Source of the DNA: CBFDBT01 sp965603115
GTDB lineage: Bacteria > Pseudomonadota > Alphaproteobacteria > Sphingomonadales > Kordiimonadaceae
Reading direction: 5' to 3'
DNA length: 37,395 nucleotides
Assembly (NCBI GenBank): GCA_965603115.1
Contig: CBFDBT010000005.1
Location: 1 to 37,395 of the forward strand
Position 1 is the stretch's first letter. Every line of letters begins with the position of its first letter. Of the stretch, positions 7,305-16,001 are shown piece after piece. The notes under the pieces are model-generated. The model saw nothing but the letters and a program-made list of their open reading frames with translations. It was not told the origin of the DNA and searched no databases. The translations under genes and the position numbers were made by a program.

Positions 7305-9044
7305 TTAGTGCACGCCGTGCATCCATTTACGAATAATTGGAGAAACTAGAATAATGAAAGCCCCCACGCCGAAACAGAAATATCCAACATTTGTATAAAC
7401 TGCAATCGTATTTGCAACGTCAACAGCACCGCCTGTAGCTCCATGACCAGCACCGCCGGTCATACCTGCGATTTGACCCGCAAGAGTATTTGCCAAAGCT
7501 GTCGCCAAAAACCAGAAACCCATCATCATGCCCACAATACGTGCAACAGATAATTTAGTGATCATAGACAAGCCAACAGGGCTAATGCATAGCTCAGCCA
7601 ATGTCATCATGAGATAGATATAAAATAGCCAGAAGAAACTTTTACCCGGCCCATCTGTCAGGCTAAGGCCAAAAGTAAAGCCATAATAAGCTGCTCCCAT
7701 AAGAACAAGAGCTAAACCAAATTTAGCTGGTGTAGAGGGCTCCCAACCTTTTCTGTTCAAATATTGCCATAGCATTGCAATCAATGGTGCCATCATAAAG
7801 ATAAACAATGGGTTCATAAACTGCACTTGCGATGCTGTCAGTGAAAACAAACCAAGATCTAGGTCAAACTGTTGGTCTGCGAGCAATGTCAAGGATGATC
7901 CTTGCTGTTCAAACAATGCCCAAAATAGGATAGATGTCAGGATAAGGAGGCAAGCGACCATAAGGCGCTCTCTTTCTTCCTTAGTACATTTCACAAATCC
8001 ATAACTTACAACACCAATAAGCATCAGTAAGTTTGCACCCTTTAGCATATCATTAATCAAAGACTGGTACTGAAGCATAAACCAGCTAACACCGATTAAT
8101 GCAATACCAATAAGGTAGATGCTATATTCACGATTTATTGGCCCTAACACCTTTTTCTTTAGTGCCTTCTCACAAGGAGGGTCCGCACGGCCTTCCAACA
8201 GGTGCTGCCCCTTTAGGAAAACAAGTAAGCCGACTAACATTCCAACACCAGCGAGACCAAAACCGTAACCCCAACCATAGGTTTGTCCAAGCCATCCACA
8301 AAGTACTGTTGCAAGAAAAGAGCCTAGGTTAATACCCATGTAGAAAATGGTGAAGCCACCATCACGACGAGGATCATTCTTGCCATAGAGCGACCCAACG
8401 ATTGTTGAAATATTAGCCTTAAGGAACCCCACACCAGTAATAATTAAAGCTAGAGAAAGATAGAATACGCTCAAATAACTACCAAATTGATTGATCCGGA
8501 AAGAAAAATAATCACTTTTATATTCCTTTACCATATCACCATTGGTTAATGTGATTCCAATTGGGCTACCATTTGCACCTTTTAAATCACCAATCTTATA
8601 TCTTACGTCATCAATAGTAACAAACTGGAGCTGCTTGTCTTTCCTCACAGCATCACGTTCAAAACTCACTTGGTACTCTACCCCATCTAAATCCAAGAAT
8701 TTCTCAGATTGTGGCCCTTCAAATGCTAAGGAAAAATGCCCTAAAACGAGCAGGATTGCACCATAAGCCACAGCTTTTCGGCTTCCCAAATATTTATCAG
8801 CAAACCAACCGCCTAGCACTGGCAATAGATAAACAAGTCCTGTATATGCGCCATATATCAAACCAGCATCTTGTGTATTGAACAGAAAGTGCTGTGTTAA
8901 GAAAAGCATCAAAAGTGTACGCATTCCATAATAGGAAAAACGTTCCCACATTTCAGTCATAAAGCATATTGAAAGGCCAATTGGATGGCCCATCAATTCA
9001 CGCTTTTGCGACCCTTCGTACATATTTTCGGTAGTATTGGACAT
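7305..9044 (-). CDS. POT/PTR2 family proton-coupled oligopeptide symporter
   Basis: A 579-residue inner-membrane transporter with many hydrophobic helices. The proton-coupling signature EMWERFSYYG (31-40) and the PTR2 signature FYMGINLGS are intact. It should import di- and tripeptides with protons. Compared with enterobacterial POT proteins (about 490 residues) it has an extra hydrophilic block at roughly 110-182, rich in charged residues and beta-type sequence, between an early helix and the QFGSYLSVFYLSLAL helix. The start is the ATG at 9044; AAGGGGGA lies a few bases upstream, and a TTG immediately before it is too close to that site. The gene has a long hairpin-rich leader and stands apart from the thioesterase upstream. 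Confidence 0.92.
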   Translation of the reverse strand: MSNTTENMYEGSQKRELMGHPIGLSICFMTEMWERFSYYGMRTLLMLFLTQHFLFNTQDAGLIYGAYTGLVYLLPVLGGWFADKYLGSRKAVAYGAILLVLGHFSLAFEGPQSEKFLDLDGVEYQVSFERDAVRKDKQLQFVTIDDVRYKIGDLKGANGSPIGITLTNGDMVKEYKSDYFSFRINQFGSYLSVFYLSLALIITGVGFLKANISTIVGSLYGKNDPRRDGGFTIFYMGINLGSFLATVLCGWLGQTYGWGYGFGLAGVGMLVGLLVFLKGQHLLEGRADPPCEKALKKKVLGPINREYSIYLIGIALIGVSWFMLQYQSLINDMLKGANLLMLIGVVSYGFVKCTKEERERLMVACLLILTSILFWALFEQQGSSLTLLADQQFDLDLGLFSLTASQVQFMNPLFIFMMAPLIAMLWQYLNRKGWEPSTPAKFGLALVLMGAAYYGFTFGLSLTDGPGKSFFWLFYIYLMMTLAELCISPVGLSMITKLSVARIVGMMMGFWFLATALANTLAGQIAGMTGGAGHGATGGAVDVANTIAVYTNVGYFCFGVGAFIILVSPIIRKWMHGVH

Positions 9045-9065
9045 CAAGTCCCCCTTAATGTTGTG

Positions 9066-9141
9066 ATCCCTCGATGAGGGATAATTTAGACTCTATGGAG
9101 CACCCCCGTGCTCCTTTGTGGCAATTAGCCCAACTGCCACA
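9066..9141 (-). promoter_or_regulatory. three-hairpin leader upstream of the POT gene
   Basis: Three perfect 7-bp inverted repeats follow each other in the thioesterase-POT gap: 9117-9123 with 9135-9141 (11-base loop), 9097-9103 with 9108-9114 (4-base loop) and 9066-9072 with 9076-9082 (3-base loop). None has a good T-run, so they look more like a structured 5' leader of the POT mRNA than a terminator. The CCCU in the 5' arm of the last hairpin could pair instead with the GGGGG ribosome site just downstream. No known riboswitch class was recognised. Confidence 0.45.
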
Positions 9142-9206
9142 CTTTATCGCAAGCCCAAGATTAACCACAAAAGCAATGGATTTGGAACTAAAAACGCAAT
9201 GTCGAG

Positions 9207-9602
9207 TTAAGGTTTTTTCTGCGTATCGAGAAATGTCTGATGAATTGTTGCTCTGGCAAGCAGCTTTCCGTCACTCTCGCGCACCAGTTCAGCGTCCAGT
9301 ACAGCTTGACGCAGTCCCATGCGAACGATATTTGACGAGGCTATAACTGGCTCACCCGGCTTGGCCCCATAGAAAAAATCAACATTTAATGTGCCTGTTG
9401 TAAATTCTCGCTGAGAACAAACAAAACAGGTCACACCCGCTGCATCATCAAGCATAGCAGTTATAAATCCACCCTGAACAACACCACGGGGATTACACAT
9501 ATCGGCTGTGGGCTCAAAGCGCACCCGACCAACCTGCTTTTCCACGTCCATATCGAGGAAACTGCCATTCAATGTTTTTAACGATGGTACATTTTGTTCC
9601 AA
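9207..9602 (-). CDS. PaaI-family hotdog thioesterase
   Basis: A 131-residue single hotdog-fold protein, expected to hydrolyse acyl-CoA thioesters in the cytoplasm. The family core NPRGVVQGGFITAMLDDAAG (37-56) holds the helix-start glycines and acidic residues (D52, D53) of the PaaI/YbgC-like group. Translation probably starts at TTG (9602), nine bases after AGGA; an in-frame stop lies shortly upstream and no ATG fits. It begins 11 bases after the TonB-dependent receptor reading frame and is probably cotranscribed with it. The acyl group is unknown. Confidence 0.8.
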   Translation of the reverse strand: MEQNVPSLKTLNGSFLDMDVEKQVGRVRFEPTADMCNPRGVVQGGFITAMLDDAAGVTCFVCSQREFTTGTLNVDFFYGAKPGEPVIASSNIVRMGLRQAVLDAELVRESDGKLLARATIHQTFLDTQKKP

Positions 9603-9613
9603 ATGAAGTGTTC

Positions 9614-11701
9614 CTAAAATTTAATACCCAGAGAAAGGTTCCAGCTACGTGGCTGAGCCAGCGTTTGCAGGCCATCTGCTGATAGGGCGGACATCACAGT
9701 CTCATCAAAGATATTACGCACAACAGCTTTAATTGCAATATTATCTGTTATTCTATGACCCGCAGAGAGGTGCGCCATAAAGATAGAGGGTAGCTCTCTT
9801 GCATTTTGGTCATCATCATAAACCATACTGTCAGCTTGCACATCTGCGCGCAACCACTATTGCTCCACTGGTTGCCACATAAAGGAGCCCCTTAAGCTAT
9901 GCTTGGGTGTTTGGATAGGCTTGTTACCAACTAAGAGTGGGTTGTCCGCAAATTTCGTAATGCGTGCATGGGCAAACTGATAGCTGGCCTCAAAACTTAA
10001 GCCGTGGGATAGCTCGACTGCACCCGCAAGCTCAAACCCATCAGTGATGCTCTCATCAATATTCTCGCGCTGGCGCAAGACGCCACCACCTGGAACAAAA
10101 CCTGTTGGTGCAAAAAAGCCCGGACCATAAGCCAGTGTTATATTGCCAACACCGTCGCGCAGGCGAAGATGGAAATAACGTGCGCTAAGAGAAACGGTGG
10201 AAAGTGGCTTATAGCTCACACCCGCTTCCAACCCTAAAACACGCTCGATATCAAGCGCAGTGTTTGATTCTGTTATATCATTTCTAACGCGGAAAGGGCG
10301 GTAATATTCGTTAATGGTTGGCAGTCTAAAGCCATTATAAACAGCACTTTCAAAGGTGACAGCCCCTGTGATGTCGTAGGTCATACCAAGTCGGAATGAC
10401 GGCACCCACCCTGATTTATCTTCGATAGTATCATCGCGGGTAGTGGAGCCATCTGACTTTTTTATCTCGGTGCGTTGTCCGGCGTAACTTTTATAATGAT
10501 CAAGCCGCAAACCTGCCGTTACGGTCCAGCTATCACGCTCGACCATAGCTTCGGTGAAAAATCCGGCTATCTGCTGCTTGCCAGCAGAAACACGTTCGCT
10601 CAAGAAACCTCCGCCCAAGTTTTTATAATCTTCGTTAGCTTCCCCTGTCATATGACGAAGGTCGACACCCGCTTCATAAGCAACACCACCGGCGGCTATA
10701 TGTCTGACCTTGCCCATAAAGCCAGCGCCGCGACCCGGCACATCGTGCTGATTAAGCACCATGCGTTCGATCGAGCGTTCCTCGTTGCGCACGCTGGAAA
10801 AGCTATTGGCAAAATCTTTATGACGATAAAAACCTGTAACTTCAAAGCCAAGCTGGCCTTCTTGCGCTGCACGTGCAAGACGCAGGGATGCGTCATATCC
10901 ATCTATTTCACTGGTCGCGAGCGATAGGCCATTCACTCTGTTTTCACTGTACCATGCCAGACGCGATGTAAGCGATATATCGTCAGCAATAGTGGTGCCT
11001 GCACGCAGAGTTACAAAGGCACTGTCAGATGCAGCGGGCACATCAATGGTGCCGCGCTGACTCTCAGACAATAGATAAAACCCGTCTCTGTCTGCAGCAC
11101 CACCACTCAAGCTAATAAAGCCGCGCTCATTAACATAATCAACATGGGCGCTGCCACCATAAGAACCATAATTACCTATAGTCCCTTCAGCACTAAAGCT
11201 ATTTTCTTCAGGCACTTTGCTAAACAGCGATATAGCACCAGCCAAGGCAGAACTGCCATAGACACCCGCACCGCCACCGCGTGTAATTTCCACGCGCTCT
11301 ATATCTGTTGCCTGCAAACCAGACCATGTAATCCACCCACCAAATGGCCCATTAAGCGGCATGCCATCAAGCATAACAAGCGTACGGCCCGCAGCATTGG
11401 CGCCCGTACCGCGCATAGAGATACCAGTTGTCGTGGGGTGCGAAGAAAAACTGTCTGAACGTCTAAAAAGACCAATACCGGCTTGGCTAGCAAGAAGCTG
11501 GTCAACCGCCATACTGGGGGTTGTCTCAATTGATGCAGCATCCATTATAGATGTGGTATAGGCTTTTCGGGCCTTGAGCGGCATTAGTCGTTGACCAACA
11601 ACCTCAATTTCATCAACGGTACGATCATCATCGAGTGCATAAGCTTGACCTGTAGTACTAGTAAGTGCAGCGATAAGCCACGTCTGTTTTTGTAATAGCA
11701 T
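9614..11701 (-). pseudogene. TonB-dependent outer-membrane receptor interrupted by an in-frame amber codon
   Basis: The frame encodes a signal peptide (MLLQKQTWLIAALTSTTGQAYA), a TonB-box-like DEIEVVGQR, a plug domain (about 50-160, with SMRGTGANAAGRTLVMLDG and DIERVEITRGGG) and a long barrel. After 614 residues a TAG at 9857-9859 follows WQPVEQ; the same frame then continues WLRADVQADS for about 80 residues to a proper outer-membrane ending (SLGIKF, terminal Phe). With the stop ignored the product is about 695 residues, normal for vitamin B12/siderophore-size receptors. There is no frameshift, only a single nonsense codon, possibly from TGG or CAG. The truncated barrel would lack its last strands and probably fail to assemble. 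Suppression or a sequencing error are alternatives. The substrate is unknown. Confidence 0.85.
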
Positions 11702-12060
11702 TTCCTAAATTCCCAAAATTACTGCGAACATAAGTTAAAACCCTTGCTATTCCAGCATCAGATAAAAACCCAAAACCCGGCATCTCATTAACCCAATCGC
11801 GCTAGCCTTGTGGCTCCGATTGATTGTCATTGAGCAGGGTATAAATCAAATTGTCTGCTAGTCCAAGCACTTTTGAACCAACATTTAATATCGCTAAATC
11901 ACCAGTCGTAACAAGGCACTGTGAAAATTACACCTATGAGAAAAGTATGATAAAATGCATCATATTCTGTTTTCACACTGAATTTGATATATATTTAATG
12001 GGTATTATTGTTTAGGTATTATAAATTAACAGCATAGTTTGCAATAATCAGGAGCGTTAA
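11702..12060. other. divergent intergenic region (359 bases)
   Basis: This A/T-rich gap lies between the receptor (minus) and the nitroreductase (plus) and must hold both promoters. No ORF is convincing. A nested hairpin is present: CAATCG (11794-11799) with CGATTG (11817-11822), enclosing AGCC/GGCT. A second dyad is TATGAT (11946-11951) with ATCATA (11959-11964). No cobalamin, TPP or other known riboswitch pattern was found on the receptor side. AGGAG lies just before the nitroreductase ATG. Confidence 0.5.
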
Positions 12061-12642
12061 ATGCCATTTAATATTTCCAACCCCCAAACGCTCAGCTTAT
12101 TGAACACAAGGCGCTCGGTTAAAGGCAAAGCCATGACTGAGCCCGGGCCAGACAGCGATCAGTTAAAACAGATATTAAGCGCCGCCATTCGCGTGCCTGA
12201 TCATGGCAAACTTAGTCCATGGCGTTTCATTGTGCTGGAAAATGGTGACCGCTCAAAACTTGGAGAGCTGATTAGCAAGGGACTTAAAGACGAAGGCGAT
12301 GTCTCCCCAAAGGTCTGTGAAAAAATGGCCGGATACGCCACGCAAGGCCCGACATTGGTCATAGCCATTTCAAGCCCGGTTGAACACCGCGCAATTCCCG
12401 CCTTTGAACAACAACTCTCTATGGGCGCCGCTTGCCAAACTCTCCTAATCGCCGCCCACGCGCTTGGCTTTGTCGGTCAGTGGCTTACGGGTTGGGCCGC
12501 CACATCCAAGACAGTTCGCGCAGGCCTTGATATACAAGACCACGAAAGCATAGCCGGTTTTATTTTCCTTGGCAGTCAAGGCAGCGAGCCTAGTGAGCGC
12601 CCACGGCCAAACTTTGAGGATGTCGTAAAGTGGGGGCTGTGA
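12061..12642 (+). CDS. nitroreductase-family FMN oxidoreductase (YdjA-like)
   Basis: A 193-residue flavoprotein. The N-terminal NTRRSVK motif contributes FMN-phosphate contacts; VPDHGKLSPWRFIVLEN (about 44-60) and the C-terminal LGSQGSEPSERPRP are typical of the small YdjA-type nitroreductases, which work as homodimers with NAD(P)H. The natural substrate is unknown. AGGAG precedes the ATG. Its stop codon overlaps the start of selO (selO GTG at 12630 or 12639), so the two genes form an operon. Confidence 0.88.
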   Translation: MPFNISNPQTLSLLNTRRSVKGKAMTEPGPDSDQLKQILSAAIRVPDHGKLSPWRFIVLENGDRSKLGELISKGLKDEGDVSPKVCEKMAGYATQGPTLVIAISSPVEHRAIPAFEQQLSMGAACQTLLIAAHALGFVGQWLTGWAATSKTVRAGLDIQDHESIAGFIFLGSQGSEPSERPRPNFEDVVKWGL

Positions 12643-14054
12643 ATTTTCCCGCAGCATATCGACCAGCTCAAACCTTTCTCACACTCGGAGAGGGTTACGC
12701 AGACCCGGTACAAGCGGCCAATTTTCCCCAAGCAATACTCAGGTTTCGAAATGACCGTCACGCCAAATCCGTTGGCCTTGACGCCCTGACGGACGAGCAG
12801 TGGTGCGATCATTTTGCACGCTTTGCGCCCTTGCCTGACACTCAACCAACACCACTTGCTATGCGCTATCACGGCCACCAATTTCGCCATTATAATCCTG
12901 ACATCGGTGATGGGCGAGGTTTTTTGTTTGCTCAGCTCTACGATCAAGCGGGCAACTTATTGGACCTTGGCACCAAGGGTAGCGGCACAACACCTTACAG
13001 TCGCGCCGGTGATGGTCGCTTAACCCTAAAGGGCGGCGTTCGAGAAATTCTGGCGAGCGAAATGCTCGAAGCCCTTGGTGTTAATACCAGTAAAACTTTC
13101 TCGCTGATTGAAACCGGAGAACCGCTGATGCGCGGCGACGAACCCTCGCCCACCCGCTCAGCAGTGATGGTACGGCTAAGCCAAGGCCACATTCGAATTG
13201 GCACCTTTCAACGACTGGCCTACTATAGCGAAACTAACAAAATCAATGCGCTCATCCGTTATTGCCTAGAGCATTATTTTGGTGAAAAAATAAGTGACGA
13301 TGCTGCAACCAATGCCCTCTTGTTACTCGATCTTGTAGGCGAGAGAACCGCCAAGCTCGCCGCTGAAACCATGGCAGCAGGCTTTGTCCACGGCGTGCTA
13401 AACTCGGATAATATCAACATTACCGGCGAAAGCTTTGACTACGGGCCGTGGCGCTTTTTGCCAACGCTCGACCTCAATTTCACCGCAGCCTATTTTGACG
13501 AGCAAGGGCTTTATGCTTATGGGAGACAAGCCGACAGTATTTACTGGGATCTCTATCAGTTGGGCGGCACACTGACCGACATAGCCGATGAGCAAAAAAT
13601 TCGCGATAGTTTGGATGCGTTTCCAAAATTATTTCGCCAAGCAATGCGCGAAACGCTTCTAAATCGTCTCGGTGTGCAATCCAAAGACCCCAAAAGTGAT
13701 GATGTCCTGCTTACAGCAATGAATGACTTTTTAATTGCCAGCGCCATGCCCTATGAGCAACTGTTTTTTGATTGGTACGGAGGCGAAATAAGTAAGAATA
13801 GAGCTGCGGCCTCACCTAATTTACCTCACTATAGCCATGAGAGCTTTTCCCATTTTGAAACAGCTTTGTCCGCTTACTCTCCCATGAATGCCAAGGCACT
13901 CGACCATGCCTATTTTCAGGCAAGTGCGCCATGTACAATGCTAATTGATGAAGTGGAAGATATCTGGTCGCACATTGACCAGCGTGATGATTGGTCGGCG
14001 CTGTATGATAAGGTTAAAAACATTCGGGAAATGGGCGATGCCTTCAGCCCTTAA
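12630..14054 (+). CDS. selO: SelO/YdiU pseudokinase-fold protein AMPylase
   Basis: About 474 residues of the SelO (UPF0061) family, which in characterised members transfers AMP from ATP to protein hydroxyls and is linked to redox stress. Visible hallmarks are RYHGHQFRHYNPDIGDGRGFL, the glycine-rich DLGTKGSGTTPYSR segment, REILASEMLEALGV, and the metal-binding HGVLNSDNINITG and SFDYGPW region. It ends with no selenocysteine motif. The start is uncertain: GTG at 12630 has GAGGA nine bases upstream, while GTG at 12639 makes a GTGA overlap with the nitroreductase stop and matches the short N-terminus usual in alphaproteobacterial homologues. The difference is three residues. Confidence 0.9.
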   Translation: MGAVNFPAAYRPAQTFLTLGEGYADPVQAANFPQAILRFRNDRHAKSVGLDALTDEQWCDHFARFAPLPDTQPTPLAMRYHGHQFRHYNPDIGDGRGFLFAQLYDQAGNLLDLGTKGSGTTPYSRAGDGRLTLKGGVREILASEMLEALGVNTSKTFSLIETGEPLMRGDEPSPTRSAVMVRLSQGHIRIGTFQRLAYYSETNKINALIRYCLEHYFGEKISDDAATNALLLLDLVGERTAKLAAETMAAGFVHGVLNSDNINITGESFDYGPWRFLPTLDLNFTAAYFDEQGLYAYGRQADSIYWDLYQLGGTLTDIADEQKIRDSLDAFPKLFRQAMRETLLNRLGVQSKDPKSDDVLLTAMNDFLIASAMPYEQLFFDWYGGEISKNRAAASPNLPHYSHESFSHFETALSAYSPMNAKALDHAYFQASAPCTMLIDEVEDIWSHIDQRDDWSALYDKVKNIREMGDAFSP

Positions 14055-14151
14055 TTATCGTCCATTGGACTCTCCATTACGCTTTATGCTATACTTATTC
14101 TTTGGTACTTGGTATCAGGCGCTTAATACAATGCTTGCAATATTTTCTATA

Positions 14152-14170
14152 TAAGACTATTATAGTCTTA
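14152..14170. promoter_or_regulatory. perfect 19-bp palindrome upstream of folE (possible Rrf2/IscR-type operator)
   Basis: Nine-base arms TAAGACTAT and ATAGTCTTA flank one T, centred about 50 bases before the folE start. The core GACT-ATTAT-AGTC fits the GACTRWWWYAGTC core of type 1 IscR sites from E. coli; the outer flanks of that consensus do not match. Position and symmetry suggest an operator at the folE-hisI-rraA promoter. The identity of the regulator is inference. Confidence 0.45.
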
Positions 14171-14210
14171 ATTGAACCAAATGTAGAGTAACAAATGAAA
14201 GGAAGCATCA

Positions 14211-14870
14211 ATGGATGCCGTACTTGAGAGGTCAAAAGACCTTGAACTGAAGGACATATCACACGATGCTGACCGTCCTTCACCTGATAATTCAAACAAT
14301 GACCGCCCAAGCCGTGCAGAAGCGGAAGAAGCAGTACGCACGCTGATTAAATGGGCAGGCGATGATATTAGTCGTGAAGGGCTGTTAGAAACGCCATCTC
14401 GTGTTGTGCGGGCTTACGAAGAATTTTTCGCGGGCTACGACGAAGACCCTGTTGCCATGCTCTCTAAAACCTTTGAAGAGGTTGAAGGCTATGATGACAT
14501 GGTGGTGTTGCGCGATATTCGTATCGAAAGCCACTGTGAGCATCATATGGTGCCAATACTTGGCACATGCCACATCGCCTATATGCCGGATGGTAAGGTC
14601 GTGGGCATTAGTAAGCTTGCGCGGGTGATGGAAATATTTGCCAAACGCCTGCAAACGCAAGAAACCATGACCGCGCAAATCGCTGATGCCATCGAAGATG
14701 CGCTAGCACCGCTGGGTGTTGCTATCGTCATTGATGCCGGGCACCAGTGTATGACCACACGCGGCGTTAAAAAGCCGTCGGTTAATACCATTACGCGCCA
14801 GTTTAGAGGCTGCTTCAAAGAAGAACGCTATGAGCGCGCTTTTTGGGATCTCATTCGCGCACCGCGCTAG
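14211..14870 (+). CDS. folE: GTP cyclohydrolase I
   Basis: A 219-residue enzyme making 7,8-dihydroneopterin triphosphate from GTP, first step of tetrahydrofolate and queuosine-type pathways. Zinc ligands C109 and H112 (ESHCEHHMVPI) and C180 (GHQCMTTRG) are present, as is VNTITRQFRGCF near the end. The N-terminal 35 residues are a charged extension before the usual core (AEEAVRTLIKWAGDD). AGGA lies about nine bases before the ATG. It is followed at 23 bases by hisI; folE-hisI adjacency is common in alphaproteobacteria. Confidence 0.95.
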   Translation: MDAVLERSKDLELKDISHDADRPSPDNSNNDRPSRAEAEEAVRTLIKWAGDDISREGLLETPSRVVRAYEEFFAGYDEDPVAMLSKTFEEVEGYDDMVVLRDIRIESHCEHHMVPILGTCHIAYMPDGKVVGISKLARVMEIFAKRLQTQETMTAQIADAIEDALAPLGVAIVIDAGHQCMTTRGVKKPSVNTITRQFRGCFKEERYERAFWDLIRAPR

Positions 14871-14893
14871 GCAATCAGGTTAGGATCACGCAC

Positions 14894-15304
14894 ATGTCTA
14901 TCCGTTTTGGGGAACGCACTGACAAAGCCACAATTGAGGGCGGGCTAAGCCTTGCCCCCAAGTTTAATGCTGATGGGCTTATTCCTGTTGTCACCACATG
15001 CGCTGCAACAGGCAAAGTGTTGATGCAGGCGTGGATGAATGCTGAGGCTCTTGAAGCCACTATAACAACGGGAGAAGGCCACTATTATAGTCGCTCGCGC
15101 CAAGAGCTTTGGCACAAGGGCGCTACTAGCGGGCAGATCCAAACCGTCAAATCCCTTAAAATAGACTGCGACCAAGATAGCCTTTGGATGAGCGTTGACC
15201 AAGCCGGTGGCGGCGCTTGCCACACTGGCGCTGACACGTGCTTTTACCGCGAAATACCTGTAGGTGTTGATGTCGATGGTGAAATTAAAATGATAAAGAA
15301 GTAA
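14894..15304 (+). CDS. hisI: phosphoribosyl-AMP cyclohydrolase
   Basis: A 136-residue stand-alone HisI (no HisE domain), third step of histidine synthesis, opening the adenine ring of PR-AMP. The motif YYSRSRQELWHKGATSG (64-80) and the metal-binding residues of IDCDQDSLW (D91, C92, D93, D95) plus C109 and C116 are intact. The ATG at 14894 has AGGA eight bases upstream; a longer frame starting inside folE would add 17 non-homologous residues and is rejected. Five bases separate it from the RraA-like gene. Confidence 0.95.
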   Translation: MSIRFGERTDKATIEGGLSLAPKFNADGLIPVVTTCAATGKVLMQAWMNAEALEATITTGEGHYYSRSRQELWHKGATSGQIQTVKSLKIDCDQDSLWMSVDQAGGGACHTGADTCFYREIPVGVDVDGEIKMIKK

Positions 15305-15309
15305 GCGTT

Positions 15310-15810
15310 ATGACGGATAAAAAACCTGAAATAGCCACCGCTGACATTTGTGACGCCATGGGCGACGCTGTGCAAATAGTGGCTGCGCCCTTTTATGACT
15401 ATGGCGAGCGCGTGGATTTTTGCGGGCCCGCTTATACCCTTAAAACCAATAACGATAATAGCGAGGTGAAAGCCCTGCTGCAATCTCAAGGCCACGGCCG
15501 TGTGCTTATTGTAGACAATGGCGCACAAATGAACTGTGCGATGGTTGGTGGTAACCTCGCCAAATGGGGCGCTGAAAATGGCTGGGTTGGCATTGTCGTT
15601 AACGGCTGCATTCGCGACCAACATGAACTCTGTGAAGAGTTTATCGCCATTAAAGCCCTCGCAAGTTATCCGAAAAAATCAGATAAAGGCAGCGCTGAAA
15701 GCCACAATCAAGACGTTATCATTGGCGGCGTTACCATAAAAACAGGAATGTGGATCACAGGCGACCTCGACGGCATTGTGGTGACGACTGAAAAGCCTGT
15801 AGGTATCTAA
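15310..15810 (+). CDS. RraA-like protein (RNase E inhibitor / 4-hydroxy-4-methyl-2-oxoglutarate aldolase family)
   Basis: A 166-residue RraA-fold protein. The characteristic segment VGGNLAKWGAENGWVGIVVNGCIRD (79-103) includes R102-D103, which in the aldolase branch bind substrate and metal, and TADICDAMGD at the N-terminus matches the family. Its short length fits RraA proper, which binds RNase E, but the catalytic-looking RD pair also allows oxaloacetate decarboxylase or HMG aldolase activity. Sequence alone does not decide. It sits five bases after hisI and closes that operon. Confidence 0.85.
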   Translation: MTDKKPEIATADICDAMGDAVQIVAAPFYDYGERVDFCGPAYTLKTNNDNSEVKALLQSQGHGRVLIVDNGAQMNCAMVGGNLAKWGAENGWVGIVVNGCIRDQHELCEEFIAIKALASYPKKSDKGSAESHNQDVIIGGVTIKTGMWITGDLDGIVVTTEKPVGI

Positions 15811-15879
15811 AACGTTCAAACCCACTAAGGCTTACACGCTTACGCGTGGCGCCCACTCTACTATAAAAGAATTGGCACG

Positions 15880-15961
15880 CTTGCCTCAGTCACAAGTGAC
15901 TTCGGATTGGTGCTCATTTTCGCAAAATATGATATCCGATCCAGCTTGCTAGTGAGGCAAG
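15880..15961. repeat. 82-bp nested inverted-repeat element
   Basis: CTTGCCTCA (15880-15888) returns inverted as TGAGGCAAG (15953-15961). Inside lie a tight palindrome AGTCAC-AA-GTGACT (15888-15901) and an inner CGGAT/ATCCG pair. A small CACGC-TTAC-GCGTG hairpin (15835-15848) precedes it. The gap is between convergent genes, so it may end transcription from both sides, or be a small palindromic repeat element. Confidence 0.5.
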
Positions 15962-16001
15962 GCGAATAGCCGCCCGCAGCGAAGCGAGGAAAATAAACAG
16001 A

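Noticed and set aside
9097..9114. Guanidine-II (mini-ykkC) riboswitch in front of the POT gene
   Set aside because: Two small hairpins are suggestive, but the required ACGR loops are not present in correctly paired form.
11702..11900. Cobalamin or TPP riboswitch upstream of the TonB-dependent receptor
   Set aside because: No B12 box, CUGAGA or other conserved core was found on the minus strand; only a generic nested hairpin is present.
12576..12947. Minus-strand ORF over the nitroreductase-selO junction
   Set aside because: It lies antisense to two strongly recognisable overlapping genes and has no motif.
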